Positions 28,031-40,604 of a DNA stretch of 64,000 bases are shown here, in pieces. A program made the translations under genes and the position numbers. Position 1 is the stretch's first letter. Each line of letters starts with the position of its first letter. The stretch is from Pomphorhynchus laevis (lineage: Eukaryota; Acanthocephala; Palaeacanthocephala; Echinorhynchida; Pomphorhynchidae), in contig WNNJ02000934.1 in the NCBI GenBank assembly GCA_012934845.2, forward strand, positions 1 to 64,000, given 5' to 3'. The notes under the pieces were generated by a model. The model worked only from the letters and a program-made list of their open reading frames with translations. It did no database searches and was not told the origin of the DNA.

Positions 28031-28289
28031 TAACTGATATTTTAACTATATTCAATACATAGACTCAGTTAGCTGAATTGATTTATTTGATTCTCTCTTT
28101 AATGCACAAGATGCAAATATCATTTGATAAATATATTAATCAGATTTATTCACAGTATAAATTATATATTCAAAAATAAATTATTATAAATTATTTATTC
28201 AATTATATTCTTACATAAAACCGAAATGATAATCACAACTTATTATAATTTAATTAATATTATTAATATTATAATTAATATTATAAGTA
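28031..28289. other. AT-rich junction between duplication copies
   Basis: Contains a remnant of repeat M1 (ATAGACTCAGTTAGCTGAAT at about 28056) right after the broken LINE-B end, then AT-rich DNA. Its last 17 bases are the upstream direct repeat of LINE-A. Confidence 0.6.
28273..28289. repeat. Candidate LINE-A target-site duplication, left
   Basis: AATTAATATTATAAGTA, repeated exactly at 30626-30642 just after the A-tail. The context is AT-rich, so chance similarity is possible. Confidence 0.55.
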
Positions 28290-28328
28290 TATAATATTAT
28301 ATACTTATAATATAATATTATCACATCG

Positions 28329-28832
28329 ATGCATACAAACTCCAAAGAGCATCACGCCAGCCGCTTTTACGCCATTGACGAGAATAGTATCCTTTCTGCG
28401 TGCGGGCGAACCAAAGGCGGTGCAGGTCCGTCAGGTCTTGATTCCACTGCCTGGCAACATATGCTAACCCATTTCGGAGTTCAATCTCAAATGTTATCAC
28501 AGTCGCTGGCAAGTTTCGCAATTTGGATTGCAACCGAGCCGATCCCGCCAAAAATCTTAGAAGCGTTTACGAGCTGCAGACTGATCGCATTGAAAAAGAG
28601 CAATGGTGGTATCCGTCCAATAGGCATTTCGGACACATCTCGACGAATAATCTCAAAGGCCATCCTCACCCTTGTAAGAGATAACATACAGGATGTCGCA
28701 GGAAATGTTCAAACAGCTGCAGGTCAAAGATGTGGTGTTGAGCATGCCGTCCACAAGCTTCGATCTTTGTACAAAAAAAACCCGATTCGTGTCTCCTTTC
28801 AATCGATGCGACTAATGCGTTCAACAAAATAA
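28329..28832 (+). pseudogene. LINE-A RT, N-terminal piece (copy 2)
   Basis: Same as residues 1-150 of the frame at 40-1284. It diverges after LRSLYKK because of the shortened A-run, so the first catalytic Asp block is out of frame. Confidence 0.82.
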
Positions 28833-28888
28833 ACAGACAAGCAGCTCTCCATAATCTCAAATTCATATGCCCGTCATTATCCTGTATA

Positions 28889-29572
28889 TTGCATAACTTA
28901 TATCAAAATCCTTCAATGTTGGGTGTCGGAACCGATACTTTGCTATCTGAGGAGGGTTTTACTCAAGGCGACCCCTTCGCAATGCCATGTTTTTCTCTGG
29001 CTTCACTACCGCTAATAGACAAAATTCACCAACGCGTTCCTAACGTTCATCAGGTGTGGTATGCCGATGACGCTAATTTTGTCGGAGACCTACCGAATAT
29101 CAAGAAAGTGTGGGATGTTTTAATGAGGGAAGGTCCAAAGTATGGCTATATAGTGAATCCAAGCAAATCAAAACTGCTTTCACATCGAAGCCTCGAAATC
29201 GACCAACACCCTTCGCCCGATATAGAGATCAGTATATATGGAATATCAGTACTAGGCTCCGCTATTGGTACACCACAATATGAAGCAATGAAAGTAAGCC
29301 AATGCGTCGATGGTTGGGTCAGTCTTCTCGAAAGCTTGGCTGAAGTAGCAAATGTTGACCCTCATGTTGCATACATAGGCCTTACAAAAGCAATCCAATC
29401 GAAGTGGACATACATAACAAGAACGATAGATTGCAACACCGATCAGTTGAAAAATGTTTCTGGTCTGTTAAGGGATAAACCCTTGCCAAAAAATGACAAG
29501 GTTGCCAACCGAAAATGGATGGGATACTATTTTGACATCTCCATTAAGTTTAGGCGGACTGGGAGTACATGA
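28889..29572 (+). CDS. LINE-A RT, catalytic piece (copy 2)
   Basis: 227 codons with FTQGDPFAMPCF and VWYADDAN, identical to the matching part of copy 1. Confidence 0.82.
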   Translation: MHNLYQNPSMLGVGTDTLLSEEGFTQGDPFAMPCFSLASLPLIDKIHQRVPNVHQVWYADDANFVGDLPNIKKVWDVLMREGPKYGYIVNPSKSKLLSHRSLEIDQHPSPDIEISIYGISVLGSAIGTPQYEAMKVSQCVDGWVSLLESLAEVANVDPHVAYIGLTKAIQSKWTYITRTIDCNTDQLKNVSGLLRDKPLPKNDKVANRKWMGYYFDISIKFRRTGST

Positions 29573-30536
29573 CCCTGCAGTTACATCCTCACTAGATTAT
29601 GATTTTTCGCTAGCAATCAGCCATACATACGAGTCTGGAATTACAGGACAAGCTTTACGAAACTCTCAATCAAAACTGGTTCAATGTTTGGCAACGGGTC
29701 GCATAACTTCACTAAACTGTCGTTTGTCAGATACGATTCAAAAAATGGACACGACTGTGAGGACTGCAATAAAACATGCCCAGAGAAATGGTGCGTCATC
29801 ATGGCTAAGTGCCCTTCCATTGAAAAGTGAGCACTTTCATCTGTCAGCGAAAGAGTTTACGGATGCCCTATCCGCACGCTATGGTCAAACCCCGCGGGAT
29901 TTGATTGGTTCCATATGTCCATGTGGTGACTTAATGACCTTGAGCCATGGACTATCTTGTCGCAAAGGTGGTCTGCCATCAATAAGGCACGATGCGGTTC
30001 GCGACATAATTGTAAATGAGTTAACGTCAGTTAGTCGTGATGTTGAGATTGAACCTAGACTGCAACCTGTCCCAGATACTTTGAATTTCGAAAACAACGC
30101 GACCAGTCGTGACCTGGGTGCTCGACTGGACATATCATGTCGAGGATTGGGAAATGAGAGATTCGAGCGGACGTTTTTTGACGTCAATCTATTTAGCATT
30201 TTTGCTCAATCGACCGTTTCCAAATCTGTTGACTCCGCATTCGAATATAAATCGTCCAGAAAGAATTCAAAATATTGGGAAAGAATCGAGACTGTTGAAA
30301 AGGGCAAATTTATTCCACTCATTTTTTCATCATCCGGTGGCATGGGAAAGGAGGCGAATGGGTTATTCCAGAAAATTGCTGCAGTTAAGGCTCGCCGAGG
30401 AAATGAATCGTACGCGCACATCGTGTCACGCATTAAGCGCCGTGTCGCCTTTGGGATCTCCCGTTCAGCCAGCGCGTGTCTTCGAAGGCAAGAACAAAAC
30501 CAGGATCCGGTAACAAAACCTGAAACAACGTTGTAG
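29493..30536 (+). CDS. LINE-A C-terminal region (copy 2)
   Basis: 347 codons, identical to 1205-2248: LGGLGV, the CPCGD...SC Cys/His cluster, RHDAVRD, GARLDI, FFDV. Confidence 0.75.
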   Translation: MTRLPTENGWDTILTSPLSLGGLGVHDPAVTSSLDYDFSLAISHTYESGITGQALRNSQSKLVQCLATGRITSLNCRLSDTIQKMDTTVRTAIKHAQRNGASSWLSALPLKSEHFHLSAKEFTDALSARYGQTPRDLIGSICPCGDLMTLSHGLSCRKGGLPSIRHDAVRDIIVNELTSVSRDVEIEPRLQPVPDTLNFENNATSRDLGARLDISCRGLGNERFERTFFDVNLFSIFAQSTVSKSVDSAFEYKSSRKNSKYWERIETVEKGKFIPLIFSSSGGMGKEANGLFQKIAAVKARRGNESYAHIVSRIKRRVAFGISRSASACLRRQEQNQDPVTKPETTL

Positions 30537-30625
30537 CCATCAGTGAGGCTGACGAGAGCAGCTAATTATTGATCTAACTTTATTTGTTTTAGTTTTATAA
30601 ATAAATTTTTCTCTCTCAAAAAAAA

Positions 30626-30642
30626 AATTAATATTATAAGTA
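30626..30642. repeat. Candidate LINE-A target-site duplication, right
   Basis: Exact match to 28273-28289, directly after the A-tail. Confidence 0.55.
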
Positions 30643-31525
30643 CAGCACTAGCTATATTGATAATTATTGATTATTAGCAATAAAATAGGTAATTATATTA
30701 ATTATTATATAATTTATATAATTATTTAATTTTCATTATATTAATTAATAATTATTATACTTTGATAGTTATTTAATTCTTATTTTGTAAAATATTAAAT
30801 TTGTAAACAATATAAAATACTAAGACTTATATAGCTAATGTGAAACGAAGCAATTACTCCTTCAATTAGAGAATTGTTAAATTATAGAATTAAAATTGAA
30901 TTTTGATTTAGCATTATAATTATAATTTTATAACTATATTCAATACATATACTCAGTTAGCTGATTTGACATGTGGTACACCACTAGAACTGATATGATT
31001 GAAAGAATCACACGAGGAAAACATGAAACCGACGATTTAAGTAATACAGCTCGTGTAAGCAATAAATATTTACAATAGTAAAAATGAGAACTTACGGTTT
31101 TCTGTCCAGTGAACGATAAGTATAGGAACGAATAATAAAAAAATCGGTGTGTATTGGATTCGAATTTCGAATAATAGTTACCGCCCACTCCAACTATAGA
31201 ACAAATAAATTGTGTAATTTTGTATATAAGCCAAATATAAGCAGCATTTCGGCGACAAGGTGTTCAGCAGAAACAGTAACATGACCGAAGCAAGAACTGT
31301 TGGCGTAGTCTTACTACTGATTATAGTGTACAATGATGCTGATAGAATTTAAATAACCACTTAAGGATAATATGAAACCGACCAATGAAGTGTTTAATTA
31401 TTAAATTAATTTAATAATTATTTCAGATGAATAAATTGTCAAATGTAATTAACAAATCAGAAATAAACAGATTTTTATAATAGTAATTTATAAAAATCCA
31501 AATAATGTCAACAATTTTTAATGGA
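30643..31525. other. AT-rich interval, copy 2 of 2339-3236
   Basis: Same content as copy 1: partial M1 at 30855-30976 and the TATA-like short leader at about 31223-31351. No gene recognised. Confidence 0.5.
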
Positions 31526-32002
31526 TTACAATTTGAAGTATTGCTGCATATGGGTGCTTGGAAGGCATCTGTTGAGATTATGTTTATTTCCGATTCCTTC
31601 TCCTTCTTGTAGTAGACGACGCATACCTTCATAATTGAAGCTTTTGGAAATGTTCTTTAAATAATAATGTATTTTGCAGTAAAAAGAATGTCCACTTTCT
31701 CTGACGAGCAAATGCCTTGAGAATTCATTTTGAGCAAATCGTATATTTTTACACCATTCCAAAATTTGATCTGAATTCATTTCAAAAACCTTTGGATTCT
31801 CTTTGCGTTTGTAGCTAAAGTGACGATTCATGAATAATGTATGGTTCTGCAATGATTCATTAATGAATTTCGCAAACGAATAAACATCTTTAAAATCGTA
31901 TATATTGACATATGATCCAGGTGGTGCAAATTTTGTATAGTTTGGACAATTGCCAAAATCGGCCACAATTGGAACTGATCCCGCTCGTATGGCATCAAAA
32001 TA
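31526..32002 (-). pseudogene. Fucosyltransferase-like (GT10) C-terminal half, copy 2
   Basis: Same sequence as 3237-3713 with no amino-acid difference seen in the 146-codon frame. Begins FDAIRAGSVPIVADFG. Confidence 0.82.
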
Positions 32003-32476
32003 TAATCATTATCAATGAAAATAATACCGTATTTCTAACCTTTAATTGTGCATATGCATGATTAAATGTGTATAACGATATAATTTATATATATGCCCTG
32101 ATTTTCTTTAATGAATTTTTGTTTTTATTAAACGTACTAGTTTAACCAATGATATATTTCAACGTTTGACTAATAACTCAATTTATTACCGAACTCAATA
32201 CACCGCAACTTTATTATAACTCTATTGAAATTGCAAATTATTTCATAACTTTTACTTTTTTAGACCGTTCGCAAATCTTCATTTGTATGAAGTTGTATAT
32301 GTACTTAGGTTTACAAACCTATATATAATCAATTATATATACTGTATTTATATATCAGATTATACGATCCATTAATGGCTGCTTGTACAAACGAAGTAAA
32401 ATCATGTTTTTCAACTGGCTTGGCCATACGCAATATTGATTTTAAGAATCTTGGAAAGAAGGATACTAAGATGACA

Positions 32477-32889
32477 TCGCCTAAAGGCTACAGCAAACCT
32501 TGTAGATGAATCCGATGCAAGTGTTGTGATGAAATGCTTGTAACGGAATGGTTTGATGCGGCAAAGACGGGCGTAAGATATCGCTTGAAGCATGAATCAC
32601 ATTGTAAATCGAAAGGTAATGTATACATGTACTTGTTAATCTTGTGGAAAGTAGTACATCGGCGAAACTGGAAGGGCAATAAACATAAGACAAAACAATC
32701 GAAGATACGATACCTGCAAAAACAGAACGGAGAATTATGGTGCAGTAAGATACATATGTGAAAACCTAGTTCACATCATGAAAACAGTAATCCTCGAAGG
32801 TGGATTAATGAATACGAATGAAAGAAAAAAGATATGACAATTTTAGATAGGAAGAACGATGGCTGATAAAATGCTGAATAAGCAACACA
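32477..32889 (+). pseudogene. PLE GIY-YIG relic, copy 2
   Basis: Same as 4188-4600, with a one-base difference that shifts the open frames. Confidence 0.5.
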
Positions 32890-33160
32890 CCTTCCTTAAT
32901 TTTCTCATTTTTAAAAATTAGATATGTTTTAAAAATGTTGAAATTCTTCCGGAAATTGTCAATTGTGTTATTATTGTTGTGTGAGTGCAAATTACACTTT
33001 TGTATATTGTACTTATATATATTAAAGAAATAGTTGTAATTTTAACGAAAATATATATATTTCCAAACTCTGCTTCTATTAATACTTATTATATATAAAA
33101 GAGTCTTTGATGGACCCAGAGCGTTAGTTTCAAAAATATTCTAATCAATATAAATATATA

Positions 33161-33572
33161 TATACTAAATGGTGTTGCTTGATTGACTGGACTTCGATTC
33201 ACGACTTTCAGTCACCATGTCACTTCTAGACGACCACTTCAGCATCGAAATGATGAGTACCCGGTAACACTCATCAGTAGAATGAGGTACACACTGGTCG
33301 TTTCGGTTGCCTGTGTGACATTGTGAATAAAGGCGTTTCCGACACTTTGCTTAATTGTCTGAGGCTTACGCTCTTAACCAGATCGAATTGCTGTGCGGAC
33401 CATCCTTAAACACTAGGCAGAGGTTGTTGCTGAATTGTCGCTGCACTCGTTGGATCCTAAATGGATACGGCAGGTATAATAGTAGTGCACGGATGTGCTG
33501 AGTAGACAACGGTCCAGGATTTCTTACGAAATACGGCATTTATACTAAATGGTGTTGCTTGATAGACTGGAC
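33161..33572. repeat. 380-bp unit with 32-bp direct repeats, copy 2
   Basis: Repeats at 33161-33192 and 33541-33572; the first has one substitution. Unit length is 380 bp, as in copy 1. Confidence 0.75.
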
Positions 33573-34040
33573 AGTTTACAAATAATTTTGTAAACTGATA
33601 TTAAGTAAAAAATAAAATCAATTGTATTGCTAAGATGCATTTATATTTGAAAGAGTAAATAATTTTGTAAACTGATATTAAGTAAAAAAATAAAATCAAT
33701 TGTATTTTTAAAAATCAATTATGTATTTTAGCAATAAAATTTATTTTATTTTTTTACTTAATATCAGTTTACAAAATTATTTGCTCTTTCAATGACGCCA
33801 TAGTATGGTTTATTAATTTAGTTAAATTTAACTAAAATAATTTCGTTTTTAAAAAAGGAAAAAAATACGTTTAATAAAACGTTTTTAATAAAAACGGTTT
33901 AAATAAATAATACTCTTGTTGTATTTTTTTTCAAGTTGAAGCAACCTCTCGGTATCACTATAAGATTCAATATATACTTATATACATATATATACTTTAA
34001 TTAAGTGTAGAAAACAGGCAAAGACACTTATAATTTATTC

Positions 34041-34072
34041 AAACGTTTCGTCCTTTATAGGGACTTTGTCTG
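34041..34072 (-). other. Hammerhead-like motif (copy 2, GAAAC intact)
   Basis: Minus strand: CAGACAA, A-free junction GUCC, 7-nt loop, GGAC, GAAACG. The GAAA block is intact here but the CUGANGA block is changed. In copy 1 the reverse holds (CAGACGA intact except U to A, GAUAC changed). The ancestor probably had both. Confidence 0.45.
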
Positions 34073-34233
34073 TATATTGTATGTAGTTACTGATCAATAA
34101 TATTTAAACTCAATCAATAATATTTGAACTCAATCAATTAATATATATAAACTATAGTATTCGAACTATATATATTATATAACTAAAATAAACTAAAATA
34201 ATTTCCTGGTAATATTTTCATTGAAAGTGATTA

Positions 34234-34959
34234 AGTTAAATTTTTCAGTTACATAATTTTTGCAATTTGAATTCTCAATAGCAATTACATATTTATAAGA
34301 TTCATATAGTTCGGTAGTCTTTCCCTTGTAACGACGTTGTGTACCGACGTTGTTCAAGCAAAGACCGTAACTGTCCACATACAAATGGTTCATAAGTTCT
34401 TTGACAAACAGCTGCCTTCTATTAAAAGGTCTACAATTTTTGCATAGCCATACAATTCCTTTTCTTTCTTCTATGTTTTGAGGTGTTACGAGTAATCCTT
34501 TCAAGTATAGGTCAATTTTTGAGAAATACGTATGCGGAAATGGATATGATGTTTCCAATCGTATGTTATTGAAAAATCGTAGTATTGTGAAAGTCTCCTA
34601 GCAAGTGGAGGTGCTTCATGAGTGTACATCACAACAAATGGAGGAAATCGTTTTGGCGGCGACATATCAAATGTAGTCATTTTGTTATAAGCAATAATAT
34701 TGGGCTTTTCTTCCCTTTCAAGTAATGAGTTCATACTTATCCAATGTATAAAAGACCCATCTCGACATTTTTGATCATAGTTTTCAATTTGCCAATCATT
34801 AGTAGTAGTATCTCTCACTATAAGATTTTTTGGCAGCTCAAAATGATTGAGGGTTTGACGATTTGAAATATTTCTTTTGTAACAACAAATCGCAAAAGAC
34901 ACGAAAATTGTTACCATTATGAGTTTTCTTATATTGGATTTTGTTTTTCGTCCACGCAT
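34234..34959 (-). pseudogene. Fucosyltransferase-like (GT10) N-terminal half, copy 2
   Basis: Same as 6054-6780 with a few changes in the membrane anchor. One C is missing in the run at about 34555 (GTTTCC versus GTTTCCC), which splits the frame at DWETSYP into 34501-34959 and 34193-34558. Confidence 0.82.
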
Positions 34960-36349
34960 TGTTTAACTCACTAAATGACCAATAATTTTTTAGTGTAGTA
35001 TCATCATATTATCATCGTATTTATTATTATCATACGTGAAATTGTTTTCTTTTTTTAAATTAGAGTGTACTTGGCTCTTCTGTTATATTTATCAGAGGAA
35101 TAGGAGGTGAAAATAGCATAGAATTTCTTCCAGATAACCTATGATGTTAATTCTAATACATCCTTTGTAAAATTTTATCTTCCTTTATAACCTTATATAA
35201 TCCTTTATTTATCATCATTTATAAATTTGATTCCTTTTTATTCTAAATTATATAAAATGTTAAGATTCAAATATTTATCTTTAAATTCGTATATTACAAA
35301 AATGCAAACTCAATTAACTGGTCTAATTGGTAAAGCATTTTCACATATACTTTGTATAAAACATTGCGTTTAACAATTTATTAAGTAATTCAATGACTTT
35401 GTGAACATTTTTATTCAATATTTTAGATTATTCAGTTTTAAAGCAACGGAGACCAACAAAAACACGCATATTTAATTGTTTAAATAATAAACAATTATGA
35501 AGATTTTATAAAATATAAAATTTTATAATTTCATATTATAAAATTGTTATTTCATAAAGTATAATTTCATATTATGAATATTGATTTTGTTTTTATATTA
35601 AAAATATCATGTACATATCAATCAGATCAGATAACTAAGTCTACTTAAAAATAAAGATAAATAATTATAAGTAATAAATAATTACGTTTGTCGTTAAGCT
35701 TATTTTATCTTCTTAACCAATCAGATCAGATAATTGAGTCTACGTATTTTATACTATATATTTTATTGACTTTTACTTTACCATTTTATACTATTAATAA
35801 AAATATTGATAAATAATAAAAAATTATAAAAATTAATATTTCAGTCATCAATTCAATCACGTTTCATTGACGAGTAAACGCTATTATCGTCAGACACCAT
35901 CTTGTCTGACAAATATATTATAATTATAATATAATATTATATATAATTATAACTAATTATAAATAATTAGTCTACGTATTTTATATCATATATTAATAAA
36001 AATATAGATAAATAATAAAAAATTATAAAAATTAATTTAGAATTTAATTTATTTTATATAATGATAGAATTTATATCCTGGTGTTAAAGATCATCATGAT
36101 CTCTCTTATATAATTTAAATATAAATATTCTATTAGAAAAATTAAAAAATCATTATACTTGCTTAAAAATTAGCAGAAAAATAGGTTATATAACCGAGAA
36201 AGTCTATCGGTTGATAGATAAGTTATCTGTCTACGTATTTTGAACTAATGAAAAATATTTATCATTTAAAATAATGAATAAATAATTATAAATAATAAAT
36301 AATTGTAAATAATAAAAAATAAATATTATTATAAACTTCTATATAATAT
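34960..36349. other. AT-rich DNA, copy 2 of 6781-8170
   Basis: No gene recognised. Carries the same M1-like repeat ends. Confidence 0.45.
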
Positions 36350-36438
36350 TTAAAAATTAAACAAATCGATAGAAGTCAATGCAAAATGTTATTGTTACAA
36401 ATTTTACATTGACTTCTCTCGATTTGTTTAATTTTTAA
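36350..36438. repeat. Foldback repeat, copy 2
   Basis: Same as 8171-8259. Confidence 0.9.
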
Positions 36439-36443
36439 AAACA

Positions 36444-36638
36444 ATGGAGTCTGCTTACACAACGATATACAAAAAGATTATAAAAATCTTTTTTATGTCG
36501 TACTTCGTCTGTAAAAATATAATTATTTTTTACTTAAAATATATACTAAATGTCAATTCTTTTTATCATTGCATACTTCACGAATACGTAACAATTGTCA
36601 TCTTATGTTTTTTTTCCTTCTGGAATATCACATTGTAA
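36444..36638 (+). CDS. Short hydrophobic ORF, copy 2
   Basis: Identical to 8265-8459. Unknown and possibly a chance frame. Confidence 0.25.
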   Translation: MESAYTTIYKKIIKIFFMSYFVCKNIIIFYLKYILNVNSFYHCILHEYVTIVILCFFSFWNITL

Positions 36639-37211
36639 AAAACTGTGAAAATTATCGCTTTTTATAAACTAAGTTACTCCGGAAAGAGCCGTTGCTTTCT
36701 AAAATAAATTTTTCTTTAATGACTCATATTTTACATCAAGCCGTTCTGTAATTTGCAATAGACCAGACTTAAAATAATTTTTTTTAAAGCATTCATAGAA
36801 CAAACGTTTGTGGAACGGTTTAAGTAGGTAGTAGGGATGACGCATTTTCTTCGTTATTTGCTTTTATGAATTTTAGATTTAAAATACCTGCTTTTGATTA
36901 TTTCTATTCAAGATTTGGTGAAATCTCGAATTTTGTAGGTAATTTCGGTATTATTTTTTTGGTACAAATTCTTGTGAGGTAAATATTCATATAAATAAAT
37001 GTTTTATTACTAACTAAGATGGTGTTTTATAGTTATCGCTAATAAGCAACTAAGTAACCAGAGAATAAGATTGTTCAGAATAGTGCAACATTGGGTTCTT
37101 ATAGACGGAGACCAGCGATCTTATCGTATGATATCCATAACTCAGTTTTGATAGAAGCACGAGACATTCCCCAAAACATCGGTCATTTAATCAAAGACAT
37201 ATTTCCACTAT
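36639..37211. other. No gene seen, copy 2 of 8460-9032
   Basis: Unassigned DNA. Confidence 0.4.
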
Positions 37212-37604
37212 CCGTCTTCTAAATAACTTACGCTTACGAACTCCACCCACAACCAAGGGCATCGCATGTAAGACATTCAGAACTTAACAAAGGACTCTTC
37301 CAACTTCTATTTCTATTCCAATTCGAAAGAGATTTCTACTGACCGTCTTCCAGATGACTTACGCTTCCAAAATCTACCTCGCATCCAAGAGCCTCGCATG
37401 TGATATCTTCAGAACTCGACAGAGAACTCTATCAGTTTTCCGCTATTTCTAATTTAATTCGTAAGAGATTTATACTGACGTCTTCTAAATGACTTGCGCC
37501 TCCGAACTCCACCCCGCAGCCGAGGGCATCGCATGTGAGATCTTCAGAACTCGATAGAGAACTCTTCCAACTTTTTCTGCTCTATTTATTCCAAAAATAA
37601 TTTT
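37212..37604. repeat. 131-135 bp tandem repeat x 3, copy 2
   Basis: Same three units as 9033-9425, with no unit gain or loss. Confidence 0.88.
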
Positions 37605-38024
37605 ATGTAAACATTTGGAAGCAAGCTACTTCCATAAGGAATATCTAAACCTGTGTTTCCCAAAAAAAGTGTATGCTTTTCCATGGGCATTTGCGTTTTC
37701 AGGGGTGCAAATCAAGAAATAAAAAAATTAGACGTTTTTTTTATTTTTTTGAATGTAACGTTTTATAAAAGTTTAGTTAAAAGTAACCTTACTTATAACC
37801 TTAAAAGTAAGTTATAAGGTTATAACTTATTTTTTAAATGTTAAGCATAATTTATATGTGTAAAAACTTAGAAAGATATCATTTTTTCTGTTATTTCTTT
37901 AAGTGTTTGCTTAGTTTCTATGTATAATTCAAAGTAACATTGCTCTTGATTTGAACTATATTTTGCTGAGAAATAAATTTTTAGAACTTGAAATTTTTAG
38001 TTTTTTCTTTTTTAGAACCCTTAA

Positions 38025-38379
38025 ATGAACAATGAAAAGAAGAAAAAAGTTCATCAGTATTCCGAGGATTTTCTTAAATTTGGATTCATGCCTGCTTACA
38101 ATGATATCCGACTGCCTCTTGACTTAGATGTTAACAATTTTTATGTGATGATTCAATGAAAAATGTCATTTTGTAGCACATCTGAGGTCAAAGCATTAAG
38201 ATCAAATCAACTCAGGTTTAGATTATTTTAAATAACTTAAGTCTTAAATATTTGAAAGAACGATTGCAATTCAATATTTGTTTGCCGCACAAAACATAAC
38301 CGAAAATCGTACACTTAAGGCTACTTATGAAATTTAAAAGCTTATTGCAAAAGCCGGTAAGGATCATACTATAGGAGAG
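38025..38379 (+). pseudogene. hAT transposase relic, copy 2
   Basis: Same two remnants as 9846-10200 (HQYSEDFLKFGF, IAKAGKDHTIGE). Confidence 0.66.
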
Positions 38380-38793
38380 TAATCTTATAAAACCATGTAT
38401 TTCGGCATTTTTGAAAATCGTTCAGGGAATTGGATACAATGCCGTTAAATCAACAACAACAACGATTTTATTAAATACATCAATGACCTATAAGTAGCAT
38501 GCAAGAAAAAAAACAGACAGTCATATCATAGTCAGAAAAAACGGCAGCACAATTTCGGTCTTCAACAATTCATGTCTTCTACTTTCTCTTCTATGGCCTC
38601 AAATCCACGGGGATCTGAGCCCATTAACCGATCAAACACGCCGCCTTTCGAATGAACCACCCGGGGTCTTTCACCCCCGAAGAATCCAATCGAGACGGAC
38701 TATGCTGGGTAAACGAGAGACGAGGAGCTTAAGAAACCTTAGCCTTTGCTCTGGGGGACGTCCTCTAGAAAAGAAGACTAATCCCGAGATAGC

Positions 38794-39537
38794 TCAAGTG
38801 CCCCAGAGGCGCACCTGGGCTTTCCCTTTCAATGACAGATGTTGAGCCTGTTTCAGGGCCCACCTAGCTTTCTTCAGGATACATTTGAATCTATCCAGAT
38901 CAGCTTTCGCCGACCAGTTCACCGTAACGGTGAACCCCAGGTATTTTACTCGACTTGTAAAGGTGGGGAGTGTTTCAGAAGCGAATATGGAGGAGATCGC
39001 AGAGAGTGCTAGTCTCTTAAGTTTTTTCTTTGTTGCAGGGGAGCCATGAAGGACAACCACCTGCAATTTTGCAGAGTTTAAAATAAGATTGGATATGGGT
39101 AACTGATCTTTTAATCTTGAAAAGAAACGGCTGATGTCAGAGACTACGTCTTTACACCTGCGTCCAGTGAACAGGGCTGTGGTGTCATCAGCGTACACCA
39201 CAAGACGTTGTTCGCGTTTAAATATTTTGAATAGTTTAATAGAGGCAGCAAGATATAAGATAGGAGAAAGTGGAAATCCTTGAGGTACACCCGTAATAGG
39301 GTAGAACTGACGCACATCTGGGTCGTCTTCATAGTAAAATCGCTTGGTATACAGCAGGATCTCCACTCTGTTCACAATTCTTGCAGGCAACCCGAGGGAC
39401 CTGAGAGAAGAGATCACAAAAAGAATGGAGATGCGGTCAAATGCAGCAGAAAAGTCAAGGAAAACATCAACAACTAGACGATGGCTATTATCCCGACAAA
39501 ACTGATCCACCTCACCAATGCTGAATGGACCGAGCAA
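38794..39537 (-). CDS. LINE-B RT, C-terminal part (copy 2)
   Basis: Same as 10615-11454 from MLGPFSIGE on: DFSAAFDRIS, GVPQGFPLSP, VVYADDTTALF. Confidence 0.86.
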   Translation of the reverse strand: MLGPFSIGEVDQFCRDNSHRLVVDVFLDFSAAFDRISILFVISSLRSLGLPARIVNRVEILLYTKRFYYEDDPDVRQFYPITGVPQGFPLSPILYLAASIKLFKIFKREQRLVVYADDTTALFTGRRCKDVVSDISRFFSRLKDQLPISNLILNSAKLQVVVLHGSPATKKKLKRLALSAISSIFASETLPTFTSRVKYLGFTVTVNWSAKADLDRFKCILKKARWALKQAQHLSLKGKAQVRLWGT

Positions 39538-39583
39538 CCTTTGACGAACCCATGAAAACCTGGAGGGATCAAATTTCGCCTAC

Positions 39584-40003
39584 TTAAATGGTCGCGGATT
39601 TTACGCGCAAGCGCTTTTTCGTAAATTGACACGAGGGCATTTTGAATCGAAATGGGTCGCAGATCTTTAGGGCATGAGCAGGATTTTTTCTTAGGAAAAA
39701 AACACGCTTGCTAATATTGATGCCTGCTACATCGGATGGGGATGCTAAAAGCATTGTGACGGCCACCTCTCTTCTCTGATCAGCTGTCAAAAGCTGACAA
39801 ACCCGAGAAGAAAGTTGAGCGATGGATTTGGAGGTGCCCGGGAGTGGACACCAGGTGTTAAGGATATCCGTAACAGATAGATCCCTACTCCTGAAGTTAC
39901 ACCAAGGCGGGATTGGTTGAGGTGATAGAATGGATCCATAGTTGTGTAGGGCTAGTGACTCCTCTAAAACTTTATCAAGGCCTACATTCCCTATCCAACC
40001 CAA
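39584..40003 (-). CDS. LINE-B linker and RT block 1 (copy 2)
   Basis: 139 codons equivalent to the second half of 11406-12296. Confidence 0.78.
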   Translation of the reverse strand: MGWIGNVGLDKVLEESLALHNYGSILSPQPIPPWCNFRSRDLSVTDILNTWCPLPGTSKSIAQLSSRVCQLLTADQRREVAVTMLLASPSDVAGINISKRVFFLRKNPAHALKICDPFRFKMPSCQFTKKRLRVKSATI

Positions 40004-40117
40004 TGCTTTATCCTTCCAGCAAACACACTTCTTCTTCTTGAAAATCTTCCAAAAGGAAGACTGAGAAGGACTAAGGCGAGCAATACTCGTCCTATCCTTA
40101 CTCAGCTGGAACCTATA

Positions 40118-40474
40118 TCAAGTGCTCCAGTATTCATTCGAGAGAGCCTGTCTGGCGGAAACAGAGAGATTATTGAGGTTCAGCAATTTCGCTAGGACCT
40201 TGAGTTTCGTCGGAGTGGGATTGTATATACGACCTTTATAAGTAGTCGATAAAATCGCGTTAGCTTGCGAAAAGAGGTAGGTATTAAATTCGGTCATACT
40301 CTCATTTCCTGTTCTGGGAAAGAGTTGGATAGCTGCTTGAAAGAAAGCCACTCTGATCGGATCAAAGTGAAACCTCCTTCGAAGCAACATATCTTCCTCA
40401 ATTCTCCAACGAATCTGGTCATGAGAGGTAGACAATTGATGGCGCGACTGCTCCGTGCAGAAGGGTTTTAACAA
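40118..40474 (-). CDS. LINE-B post-endonuclease linker (copy 2)
   Basis: 118 codons equivalent to the first part of 11406-12296. It ends at EYWST where copy 1 reads on. Confidence 0.78.
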   Translation of the reverse strand: MLKPFCTEQSRHQLSTSHDQIRWRIEEDMLLRRRFHFDPIRVAFFQAAIQLFPRTGNESMTEFNTYLFSQANAILSTTYKGRIYNPTPTKLKVLAKLLNLNNLSVSARQALSNEYWST

Positions 40475-40604
40475 CCACCTCGAGTGAAGCAGTAAAATGT
40501 CGAGGATATAATTTGTTGATGATATAATAAATATAATTTGATATATAAATTATATCAAATTATATTATATTATTTTATTTGATATCTTACCCTTCCTAAC
40601 CACA

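Larger units (their letters stand above)
28322..30627 (+). mobile_element. LINE-A, copy 2
   Basis: Same element as 33-2338, nearly identical. An 8-A run instead of 9 near 28772 closes the RT frame early, giving three open pieces. It is flanked by 17-bp direct repeats. Confidence 0.87.
32003..34233. mobile_element. TIR-bounded insertion in the fucosyltransferase gene, copy 2
   Basis: Same TIRs (32003-32028, 34208-34233). It is 109 bp shorter than in copy 1, mainly because both AT tracts are short. It includes a 10-bp addition near 33115. Confidence 0.65.
38450..40519 (-). mobile_element. LINE-B, 5'-truncated, copy 2
   Basis: Same insertion as 10278-12341, now in three open pieces because of further small changes (near 39550 and 40115). 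Confidence 0.9.
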